Below are positions 1 through 11,100 of a stretch of 64,000 nucleotides of DNA, one piece after another. The stretch lies in NCBI GenBank assembly GCA_964036665.1, contig OZ038527.1, forward strand, positions 1,674,001-1,738,000. The letters are read 5' to 3'. The position numbers and the translations under genes are program-made. The notes under the pieces are model-generated. The model was given only the letters and a program-made list of their open reading frames with translations. It did not search any database and was not told the origin of the DNA. The first letter of the stretch is position 1; each line of letters opens with the position of its first letter. The DNA comes from Gordius sp. MW1. Its lineage: Eukaryota; Nematomorpha; Gordioida; Gordea; Gordiidae.

Positions 1-302
1 TATATTAATGACCATATTTTAAAGGAAAAAGTAGTTTAAAAATGTAAAAAAAAATTATTTTGATAATGTAATGCCTTACGAAGTTACATTACCATCAAGT
101 GAAAAAAGTCGCGATTTTAAATATTATGTAAAGTTCCGCTCCTTTCCTGGAAAAAGGAGGAATCTTCTTGTTATTATATATGAATGTCGTACGTGTTGCT
201 TGTCGTCCGTGTCGTCGTGTCTTGTAATCAACTGCGTGTCTTTCTTTAGTAGGATTGTAAACACATATTTTTTTCGCCCTCGCCCATGGGGACGTATTGC
301 AG

Positions 303-3300
303 ATAGGGGAAGTGACGTGAATGTTATATTGAGAGAAAAGGAATTTACAACTTATCCTACGCGCATTTTGACCACGAAACGAGATAGTTTCTCGCATGAA
401 GAATCCTATTTTTCAGAAATTCGCGAAGATGATGAGGATTCACCCATTAAAACGCTCCCTGAACGAGGGGAGGAAGAAGAGGCAACTTACCAACAGCTTT
501 CAGTGAAGGAAAAAATCAAAGAAATCGAGCAACGTAATTCATCGACGGTCAGACCATTAAGGGTCGGCCACGCGCCAGCGCAACCAATGACCGGGCCGGC
601 CAAAGGTGAAGTTAGGAGGAGTTATCAAGAAGAGAGCGTTAACTTGAGCGGTGCCCCTGGGCTTACTTCTATCATGACAAAATCAACTCCGGACCCCGTG
701 AAAAGTTATGATCGCTTTGCGAGTCAAACTCCCGTGGACAAAAGTAGCAAAGATGTGAGCCTGATTATCGACGAGGCTGAACCCAAGGATTTAGATTGTG
801 TCACGGATGTGAGAGTAGCAAGTAAAGTCGCAAAACCCCAAAGTTCAGACAAAAGTCGGAGTTCGGCTAAGCATGTTGCGGGAGGAGATGATTTGGCGAA
901 AGAAATTAAAAAGCCCAAACCAGCGATGATTGTAGGCGAGGAAGACAAGCATTATTTAGAAAAGGATGAAAAAGCGTTTACTCCCAGGGAAACGGATAAG
1001 GGCAAGGACGAAGTTTCTCAAGAATCCGGTGATGAATGGGTCATTTTAGACGGAGAGCCATCGAATGATGTGCCACACGAACAAGCATCTGCCGACTATA
1101 ACGCGTCTCGCAGCTCACCGCAAAAAATGTCGCCGCAAATCGATCATTCTGTTAAGAATGTGGATAGCACGACGACTACGGAAAAAGCGACTTCTTTCTT
1201 TCACCAAACAACCAGTAAGATTTACAAATCACTTTTTGGTCAAGAAGAAGCACCCACTCCGCCTCCCCCTCAACCATCAATATCTAGTAAAGAAGAAATT
1301 TTAATGCCTGAAAAAGTAAGTCGCGATCGAGTGTCGTCGGATGCAATGGAAGATGACATCTTTCAAAGTCCGACGGGGTCCGTTTCTTCACCTACGGAAA
1401 GCGAGAACGAACGCATTATAAGGTACGAAGAAGAGGAAGTTATTACGCGTAAAACTCCGACCGGCGAAATACTTGTAGACCGACGTCGAATAACTCCGAC
1501 CGAGGTCAAACTCGAGAAAACGGCGCACCATTATCACGTGAAATTGATTCACGAATCGTCCGAGCCCGAAGATGAGGAAAGCCAGCGGGGCGGTTCGAAA
1601 GCCGGATCACGGCCGGGCTCCGCATTTTCAACCACTAGCCGCCCACTTTCGGCAGCCTCGGGCATGGCTTATTACCAAAAAGAGGAGGATAGGCTCAGTG
1701 ATAGTCTTAAACCCAAGATTCACACCCAGGAATCAGCATCGAGTCTAGGAGAAGCTAAACAAGCAATTCCAAATAGCCCACCCCGAGCCGAGCCGGTGGT
1801 CGAAGATGAACCATTGAGCCCAATCCTGTCCAAGTACCAACACAAACTGGATTTGTTGATGTCGGATCCATTCCCTCGAGACCTGGCCGATCAGTTGTCG
1901 ACCGAAAGTTGCGACGTCATCAATTTCGAAACCACCGACCCGCTGGAACCGCAAAATTTGCAGGACCGTTTGAACGGGCAAATTTATTGGAGTCTAGATC
2001 GAATCCTTAGGGCAGTTCCCCGCAAATTTAAGGCTCACTTTTTGGAACCGATAGACCGTAGCGTCTCCACGACGGTCGACGCGGCGTTCGTAGACTGCAT
2101 TCTGCTGGATCGGGGTTTCGTAGAGGAATTGGCCGAAGAAATTAAGTATTTCATCGTAGGCAATTATACCGTCCGTTTTCGCGAGGACGTGGGCAATCGA
2201 ATCCTTAGCAAAGCCGACTTGTTAAGCCTTGTCGGCCGTAGGGGCAGTGCGGAAGTTCATAAAACTGGAGGACAAGCCGTTAACCCGACCTACACCACCT
2301 TGGAAAACTCTATCGGGCGCGGCGTAGTTGATATTTTTGAAGAACGAGCTCTCGAAGTTGTAGATATGCTGGAAAGCGGGTTCGGTGCCACTCTCCCCGA
2401 CCACCGAGAGGAAGAAGACGAATTAATAGTGGATTCTCATCATCGAGAAAAACATCAGAAAGATGATAAAATGATATCGGGCGCTAGAAAAGATTCTTTC
2501 GACTCTGAACCTTTTCCACTTGGAAGTGACATGAAAGGCGAGAAAAGTTCGGTTCAACGAAGTATTCCAGTACCAGTCGAACTTGAGGACGTAACTTTGA
2601 AAGAAGAAATTTTTTTAAAATGTCCGGCACCACAAATTAAATCGGTTGTTGTGGGCGAAAAAGAAAGTTCTAACGATTTGCTCTCCCACATAACTACAGT
2701 AGAACGGGAGACGATAAAAATGGTTAGTTCGGCTCAACAAGTCTTCTCACCACCCAACAATGGAATTCTAAAAAGTCCGGAATCATTCATAGCCGAGATT
2801 GAGAAAGTTGAATCAGTCGAAAGGGAAAAGATAATCTCTAAAACCCCCTCATCAGATCTAATTTCCGTTAAGATTGAGGAGGAAATCGTATCAAAAGCCG
2901 TTATACCAATACAAACATCCGTGGAAATTGACGAGGGGCCATCCAAAAGCGTCTCACCTCAAATTTACGCCCTGCCCACATTTTATTTAGACGCTTACCC
3001 GCCGCAACCTCAAATCTTTGCGCCTGAATTTTTTGCGAAACAACTGGACGAGTCGTCATTAAGCAAAACCCCCTCGCCCTCTGGCTCATCTTCTCCCGGC
3101 TCTTTCACGTCGGGAAAAATTGAGACCACTCCATCCGTCAAATTTTTGGCCGATTTAGCGTTCAAAGACGCCAGCACCTTGCTAAACTCTCTGTCCCGCC
3201 CCAAGCCCAGCCTCTCGGACGTTGCTTACGACTCTAAATTCCCGTCTCGAAGTCCCACTGAATCGCTCGATTTAGACGCGTTCCCACCTCAACCCCTCAA

Positions 3301-3931
3301 CTTTGGCCCTAAATTTTTTGATAGCGTTCTAGCTTCGCCCCCACCCTCCACCGTTTCGACGCCGGGTTCGAGAAGCGTTATCAGTAGTAATGGTGGCAGT
3401 GGAGGTAGTTGGGATTTGGACAATGACGGCGCTTGCTCCACCCTAAGTCGAATCGTACAAAGGGTTAGTCGGGAGGCTTTGAATAAGGCGTTGGAAATTG
3501 TGGAAGACCACGGCACCGCGCAACTCAAAAGCTCGCGCGAGGAGCTGAGCGAATGTCTAGTGACCCGCTCATCCACTACCACGACTTCTTCTCACGTACC
3601 ACCACTTAAGAGTGAAGGTGATGATAGAAAGATGTACGCGGGTGGAAACAGGCGCGAAACCGATTATGATAGCGAAGACACAAACATTAATTTAACGACT
3701 TGGGAACGAATCGAAGGCTCCGAACTAGAACATTCTTCTGCCCACCTAAAGTCAAACGTGGATAAATATGGGAGATATTTGAGTGGAACGGCCATGGCTC
3801 GAGCTCTGGAAACTTTGGATTATTCGCCTGACGAAGAGTGCAGAAGTCGATATTTAACGAGATCGGCCCTCAACACACCCACAACACCCCTCTCCAGAGG
3901 TATTATATATCATCGTGACAGCCTTGCATAG
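303..3931 (+). CDS. Giant exon A of a cytoskeletal-type (probably ankyrin) gene
   Basis: This open frame of about 1,200 codons is acidic and rich in Ser, Pro, Glu and Lys, with no globular enzyme domain that I recognise. The middle (about 1820-2330) looks more ordered, with WSLDRILRAVPRKF and a following helix-rich stretch. A motif of the type LDAYPPQPQIFAPEFF occurs twice (about 2985-3036 and 3268-3321). The frame runs up to an ATG at 71, but residues before about 303 read like translated intron; a ttgcag acceptor at 297-302 is a better exon start. At the 3' end CAGAG|GTATTA at 3900 is a good donor in phase 1; reading through instead gives a stop at 3929-3931. The phase-matched short exons downstream (8189-12770) and the huge low-complexity exons recall ankyrin (Ank2/UNC-44) genes. 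That family call is an inference; another large cytoskeletal scaffold is possible. Confidence 0.6.
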
Positions 3932-5034
3932 TTAGAAGCTTAAAGTGGTGGTGTACGTGCGTGTCCGTTGTCCGCCTTGATATACGTCGCTTCCATCATC
4001 TTTTCTAGTCTCAAAACTTAAAGTTCTGTGTGCAATTTTTGTAGCACGGTAGATTCGTCTTGCTTGTATCAAGTGCCGTCCTTTGACGCGTTGTCGGTTC
4101 ATTTTGAGCTGTATGTCGTGAAGACCATTTAGGCACAAGATAACTAAATTTTGCTCATTAAATATATTTTTTCACCTTTTACGCCATATTATTTTTAATA
4201 TTATGCATGTTTTTAGATATTTACGGTAGATTTTTAGTAAATATAAGGTGTTTTATATGATTTTTAAGTTTTAGGCTGAAGTTTGCAAGTATCTCGTAAC
4301 TATTTTCTAGGCGCCCAGATGATTGAAAATTAATCGTTCCTATGTTTAGTTATATGCTTAATTTGTTGTTTTATCGTAAATCGATTTACCATATTTTGCC
4401 CCTATTAAATTAAGTGTTTCCATCTTTATTTACAATATGTCACATATTCGATGTCGTGTGTTTGTACGCTTTCGCATGATAAATGTGAGCCAGCCTGGCG
4501 TAGCGACCTGACGGTATTCGTGTTTCTAAACTTTCATTTCCCCATCAATAACTATCGTTTGTCAAGTTTTATCGTGTACAACGAAGTGAAGTCTAAACAA
4601 ATTTAACACAAAATTTAGTAACACCAGTAGTTTTCCTTTATAAACTAAAAATATTTTTCTCTCAATCCATCGCCTTCCTTTAGTCTGACCTATAAATTTT
4701 CCGCACTCTCATTGCTTTCACATCGACAGAACGTAACAAAAACTGCGTCATAGCTGAAGCGCCTGCTTGCTGACTGGCTCTCTGTCTGCCTGCCTGCCTG
4801 CTTGAAGTTGCCGTTATAAATAAAGCCGTGCCCTGGGCGAAAAGTTGTTGTAAATGTGAAGCATGGCAAAAAAACAATCGTGAGCGTGTGCTACTACTCT
4901 AGGCTGCACCAAAAATCATCGACGTATGACTTGTCGTGTCGCGAGCAATTGGAGAAGCATGTACCGTCGTGTGAAATTTTTGGACCCAAGCCCGATAATT
5001 ACTTTGCTAATTATTTTGTCTTTTTGGTAATAAG
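3932..5034 (+). other. Intron (or 3'UTR of a short isoform) between giant exons A and B
   Basis: I see no conserved coding in this AT-rich stretch. It contains a Ctgcctgcctgc-type short repeat near 4785-4805. It ends in a pyrimidine-rich tract (attattttgtcttttt) followed by the tandem acceptor TAAG/AAG at 5031-5037. If exon A is read through its stop, the first part would be 3'UTR. Confidence 0.5.
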
Positions 5035-7836
5035 AAGGGGGAAACGTCTCGATGCCCGAAAATAAATTAATAGACCTTCCAACTCCGACACTAACCGAGG
5101 TTAGGAAGGACGATAGCATAGCGCTTAAATTACCCATTACCCACGACGCACTCTTGGATAGTAGCGACCTGGGGTCTCCCTCCGCCATCACGACTAATGA
5201 GATTGGTTTGGATCGACCGGCTCCGCTACATCTCGCCACGTCCCAGTTACTCATAACTTCCCTCACCTCTTCCAACAACGATTCTTCCGGCGGGGAATCC
5301 TTCGATTACCTTCGCAAAAGCAACGACGATCCGTTGGCTTGCGATGAAACTGGCGATTACGAGACAGCTGATAGCGTACGCACCAGAGATTTTGGGTCGG
5401 CCGTTAGCGGTGGCTTGACCGGTACAGGCGACACTTCATCCTTTTACACTTGCGTGAGCGGTGGTGGGGGCCCCTTATCCCAAGAAGACGCCTTAAGTTG
5501 CAGCACTACGGCTCGCGCTTCTCCAATGCCTAGCTTGCCCGAAGAAAAGACTTCTTCTCACCTACCACCACAACCAGCACGAGTACCACCTCAAAGTGCT
5601 AGGGAGGGAAATGGCACAACTCGTTCAGCGTCCACTATGAGCGATACTTTGTACAGTTATGGACCCACTTCGGGTACCGCTTCTCAAGACGAAGAAACAT
5701 CATCGGCCTTCGATAATTATTATTCCAACGAGGACGAATCCTTCGTGGAAGAAGGGATGGAAGGCTCGTTAGACATACTTTCCTCGTGGGAGGAGGAGAG
5801 TAGTGGTAGTGATCGCCTGAGGGATAATCAAGCCACACCCAGGCAACAGCTGTTGATAACGAGGCCCATATCTCGAACCGGCTACCGCGAATCGCCTAGC
5901 TTCGGCGAACGTCGCCCATCTTCCCCCCTCCCTCCAATTCTCACGACGGACGACCGCAAAGCCTACGAAGAGGATAGAGAAGCTACCCCGTTAGCTGGAT
6001 TTCGAATCTTGCCTGTCGGGGGCACTCCAACCAATCGCGAAAACTTTTTAAGTGGTGGTGATGAAGGGGGTAATAAAATGGAGGGGGTAGTAGTACCCGG
6101 GCTAGCACCTATATCGCCCGCCACGACCAATAAAACTTTCGTTAATAGTAGTAACGGGGACGACGTATCGCTGCAGCGATTTCGAGAGCTGGAGTCCATT
6201 ATAATGGCTCAGGGAGTAAGTAGCGATACGCCTCCTCCCAGTGTTTTGCCACTGGTCGAACTCACCAAGACAGGAGGATGTGAGGAGACGAACGAGGAAA
6301 TGAGATTGTCGGTTTACTCGACGGATCATACAGATTCTGGAGGTTCTAGCTCCTTAGAAAAAGATGATTTCGTGTGGCTGTCTAAACCGGAGCCCGTTTT
6401 TCAGTCGACATCCATGGATCAAAGTGATATAACGATGATCAGTCCCCCCGTGATGGATTGTGAATCGTTGGAAGCCATTATCCAATCGACGTCCAAAAAA
6501 GTTGAGGCATTCGTGACGGAATACGATTTTATCAGTTCGAATTTGCAGAGAAGATCCATGGACGATTTAGATATTGAAGGAGGGACGGAGAGAAATGCTA
6601 AAAGTTTGAACGACGCATCCCTTTTGCAAGGCAGCTACGATACGGGCAAGGGAGGAGAAAGGAAAAAGTTGCTCTCTTCCCTCACCTCGTTGAACGCGAA
6701 ATTGTCTTCTTCGCCTGCTAGGCCATCCAAGTTTCCTTCTCCCAAAACTTCCAGACCGGTACGCAAACAGCGAATGTCCCCCCATCGTACGTCTAAGCCA
6801 TTCACCGGTCCTAAAAGTGCTTTTTCCGCGACCTCCGGTAAAAGCGTTTTCAACGTTAAACAAAAACCTTCGCCACCTAAAGAGTCGACTAAAAGGTTGA
6901 CCCACACCGGCATACCTAAACGGTCCAACAAGGTGGTAACGGAAGAATCCTCATCAGAAAGCCACGTTTCGGAAAAGGGGCGATTACGTTCGCGCGACAA
7001 CAACTTTTCTTACTCTAAAAGGACTGTATCATCGGCTAACCACGTGGTAGTTGGTAAAACTGTTTTAACAACGACGACAACTACTAGTCAAATGCGAAAC
7101 CATCATAGCAGGTTGTCGTCGTCGTCGAGTAAGCAACAGCAAGTTGTGTTGAGCGAACAGAAAACGACGAGTAAAAAGATTAGTAGTAGTACTGGTGGTA
7201 GTAGTAAGGTCGTGGTCTCGCAAACGCCAGTCAAGTCTTCTAAAATCCCCTCCACTCTTTCTTCCACCAACGGTCGGGTTCGTTCCAAACCAGCGGACCC
7301 ATCTTCTTCCACTACGACCACGACCACGGCTCGCTCATCGGTGGTGGAGAGTAGTGGTGGAGAACAACAGCGATTGCTGCCTTGGATCCACGGCTCTTAC
7401 GATTCAAATCACGTGGCAGCGGTTCCTAGTATATTCGCCAACGAACCCTACGCCCCGGTAACGCGAATTTTTACGGGTCACGACTTGCCGATCCGTAAGC
7501 GAAAGCTATCATCTCAACCCGGACCCGACATTATAACCGGTGCATTGCCTCTTGCTCCGGACGATGCTAAAACCGAGGCGGCTACGACCGCGGGTGAACC
7601 AATTTTTTTGGTCGAAGAAGGACATTTTTTTGCTCGCTCCCCTCCGCCCGAAACCCTGAATCAGGATACCACTGTTGTTACCAGAGCCAGTCTCAGTACC
7701 AACACAACACCACTTTTTCATTCTTTTAACCTGTCATCATCACTCAACGCCGCCTCTAAATTGAAATCTTCCACAACTATTCCTCCTACTACTACTACTT
7801 TACTTTCATCCAGTACATCATACACATCTTATTGTC
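5035..7836 (+). CDS. Giant exon B of the same ankyrin-like gene, probable cassette exon
   Basis: About 930 codons of Ser/Thr/Pro-rich, acidic, probably disordered sequence, including GDYETADSVRTRDF and SSFYTC near the start and long Ser/Thr runs (codons of ACG/ACT/TCG type) at 7070-7350. An ATG at 5052 could start translation, but the frame is open upstream to acceptors at 5033-5034 and 5036-5037. Both acceptors give phase 1, matching the donor of exon A. At the 3' end two GT sites leave phase 1: ATCC|GTAAGC (exon end 7494) and TTGTC|GTAAAC (exon end 7836). Either joins in frame to the exon at 8189. Because both ends are phase 1, the exon can be included or skipped without a frameshift. The last 20-odd codons of the unspliced frame (to the stop at 7899-7901) are transposon sequence. 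Family assignment is inferred. Confidence 0.6.
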
Positions 7837-8010
7837 GTAAACGGCTGGGTTTTGTTTGTTTGGTTGATCTTGATTTTATTTTTTTGGTCCGTTTTTCTTA
7901 GTCGACCTTTAAGCTTGGTCGTACTTTGAAAAACCGACCAGAGTCGACCGGCTAGACTTAGTTGAACCAAAGGTCGACCAAACAAAACCCAGCCGTTTTA
8001 CCAACACCAA
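7829..8010. mobile_element. TAGTGTTGTAAAA-type MITE at the 3' edge of giant exon B
   Basis: The ends are inverted copies: cgtaaacggctgggttttg on the left and caaaacccagccgttttac on the right. The interior has the family's agtcgaccttt and aggtcgaccaaac motifs. Near-identical elements lie at 13218-13372 and 61894-62075, with partial ones elsewhere. It interrupts the open frame of exon B and supplies the stop codon and one candidate splice donor. Flanks tacacatc and tacacaca may be a decayed 8-bp target duplication, which would suit a hAT-type element. Confidence 0.75.
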
Positions 8011-8188
8011 TACACACACACATACATACATATATTCTCACGCCATTTTGCTTTGGCTTCGAGTTCGTCCTAGTCTCGTGAAATTGTAGTCTGTGTGAAC
8101 AACCCCAACGCTTATATATTTACTCGTGGCTATAACTTTTGCCTACTTTTACTCATATTTAAGTTTTTTGTTATTGATCGTTCGGCAG

Positions 8189-11100
8189 ACACTTCCGAAG
8201 ATCATCAACACTCGGAAAGTCAACACGAGCGCGAGGGGGAATCCGTTTTAAAGAGGTAATTACTCTTTTTATTTTTATTCTTTGAATGAAACTTAAAATT
8301 TTAATGATTATTCAACAAAAGTTATCTGTATAAATCGATATGTGTCTCTGTTGCGACCGGAAAAGGTTTAAGTTGATTAAATAACATAAATTTGAGAGGG
8401 ACTTTCAATGCGTTGAAAGAGGCATTATTCATAATACAATCGCAGATATTTAAAACACACACATATATATATATATAAAACTCGGGCCTTCGGCCCTCGT
8501 GGGAAGGGGGAGAAGGGAAGGGAAGAGGGGAAGGGAAGGGGGGACGACTCATCTGTACTTCGTATAAATGTATCATATTTGCTATGCAATTTATGGGCGA
8601 GAAAGGTGGGAAGGGGCGAGAATGCCTATAGGGGGGTATTAAATGCCTAATGATATTAATTATTTAGACAAATTTTCGATTCATAGCCCAAAATGTAATA
8701 TAGACAAGGGTTAGGGTTAGATTTAGTGTTTGCATCTAGTTGCGTATTACATTAGTTTTTATGGCCTTTAGTGATTATGGGTCTAACAAACATTATATTA
8801 TAAAACATCACAATGTTAAGAATTTGCAGAATTGTTGGGAGAAATTTTTTGTTGAATTTGAACAATTTTTAATTAAAAAAATCAAAAATTTGGCCAATGG
8901 TCATTTTTTCTCTATTGGTCAGTACCAACAGATACTCTATAAGTCAATGATAGCCAAAAAAACGGAAAAAAAATTTTGATGCTCACTTTGGCCAATGGTC
9001 ATTTTTTTCCATTGGTCCAGCACACGGTAAAAGTGGATATAAATTCATAAGAGTAAAAAAAACGAGAAAAAAAATTTTCGAATCACATTTTGGCCAATGG
9101 TCATTTTTTTCCATTGGTCAGCAGCCAGGACACGGTAAAAGTGGATATAAATTCATAATAGTCAAAAAAAACGAAAAAAAAATTTTCGAATCACATTTTG
9201 GCCAATGGTCATTTTATTCCATTGGTCAGCAGCCAGCGGACGGCCAAAAAGTCAAAATAGCAATGGTAGGAACAGGAACAATCATAATAGTCAAAAAAAA
9301 ACGAAAAAAAATTTTCGAATCACATTTTGGCCAATGGTCATTTTTTCTATCGGTCAGGAGCCAGCGGACGGCCAAAAATTCTTATTATCAATGATAGTAA
9401 CAAGAACAATCATAAGAGTCAAAAAAAACTCCGGGATTCTAACCCAAAAACTAGTTAAATTGCATAGCAATTAAAAGTAAACAACTTTTATTTATGTTTA
9501 TTATATAACACTAGCTGTGCCCGGCCAAGCGTTGCTTTGGCTCAGTCCTTAAGTGGTTAATTAAGTATAAGCTATTAATAAGACTTATCTAAAATGGGGT
9601 CATATATGAAATAATTTATAATGTGAAAGGTCCGAATGATTTTATGAACCCACTATTTTTAGTATATATTTATATAATAAGACAAACCAAATGCAAATTC
9701 TGTTTTAGTCATCAAATCCGACTAAAATTAAATGTTTTTGAAAAAATTGCTTATTAATGCTGTTACTTATTATACAATAATACCTTTATTTTATTTTTCT
9801 AGTTAGCTGATTTATTTGAAATACAATTTTCTTTAATATAATAAAATAATTAATTGAAGGATGGATAATTATTAAAAATATGCTTCTATGATCGACCACG
9901 TGATAATAATGACAAAAACTGCATAATTTAAATTTTATTTATTTAATTTAAATAGTCTGTTAAACCCCAATAATTTTAACCGTATACTGTAACATTTTTA
10001 TTATACTTTTAAATATCTAATTCGAGAAAACTTCAGCTTTGTATGTATGACGTCATATATTTTTGAAACAAAAAGGTATTTTAGGAATCTGAAAAAGCTA
10101 TTTTACCCCTGGCCTATCTGGGCATCTACGGCTAAATTTTCGCTTGAATCGAATCTGAAGTTTCAGAATTTAGCCCTTTTTTAAAACCAAAAGGCCGAGA
10201 ATTGTCCGATATTTTTAAAACTAAAAGGAATTTTAGCAATCTGAAAAAGCTATTTTACACCTGGCCGCCCTGAGAACCTACGGGTAAAGTTTCGCGCGAA
10301 TCGGGCCGGTAGTTTCAGAATTTATTCGCATTTAAATATCTCATTTAATAAAAATTAATGATAGATAAATAATGACATTTATATATAAATAGCATTTACT
10401 AAGAATAATCAACGTTGGACTATTTTATATTACATTTAAATGAGAAAAATTCATCTTCTTCACCTATATATTTTCTCAAATGATCTATAATTTTATTTAT
10501 TTCAGGTTAATTCATAAATTTTATGTTGTCACCGTTAAGAAAAGATGACGTTTAAGAAATTTAATTCATAAATTTTATGTTGTCTTGTCACCGTTAAGAA
10601 AAGATAGCGTTTAAGAAATTCAATTCATAAATTTTATATTGTCACCGTTAAGAAAAGATGACGTTTAAGGAATTTAATTCATAAATTTTATGTTGTCACC
10701 GTTAAGAAAAGATTACGTTTTACAAACTACTATAAGTGATACACCTTTACTACAGAACTGTCTGTATATTCAAATTTTCGACGAACGCGAGGAGGTGCGT
10801 TTGATTGACATTTTATTTAACGTCAAAACGCATAAAACCCAATATCTCAAAAACTAAAAGGAATTTTAGGATTCTGAAAAAGCTATTTTACCCCTGGCCG
10901 CCCTGGGAACCTAGGGGTAAATTTTCGCGCGAATCGGGCCGGTAGTTTCAGAGATTAGCCCTTACATACATATATACAAACACTTTACTTTATATATATA
11001 GATTGGTCAGCAGCCAGCGGACGGCCAAAAAGTCATAATAACAATGGTAGGAACAGGAACGATCATAATAGTAAAAAAAACGAAAAAAATAATTTCGATT

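Noticed and set aside
71..302. N-terminal 77 codons of the long frame starting with ATG at 71
   Set aside because: The composition (VINCVSFFSRIVNTYFF and similar) is unlike the acidic low-complexity exon that follows, and a splice acceptor precedes the change. Probably translated intron.
5052..7901. Independent gene starting at ATG 5052
   Set aside because: Possible, but the open frame extends upstream to acceptors in the right phase, and the 3' end matches the downstream exon phase, so an internal exon is more economical.
8885..9360. CRISPR-like array
   Set aside because: The repeats are long, irregularly spaced, degenerate and in a eukaryotic intron; they are a minisatellite.
9205..9474. 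Small frames within the tandem arrays (also 11328-11510)
   Set aside because: They are translations of the 284-bp repeat and are open only by chance between stops.
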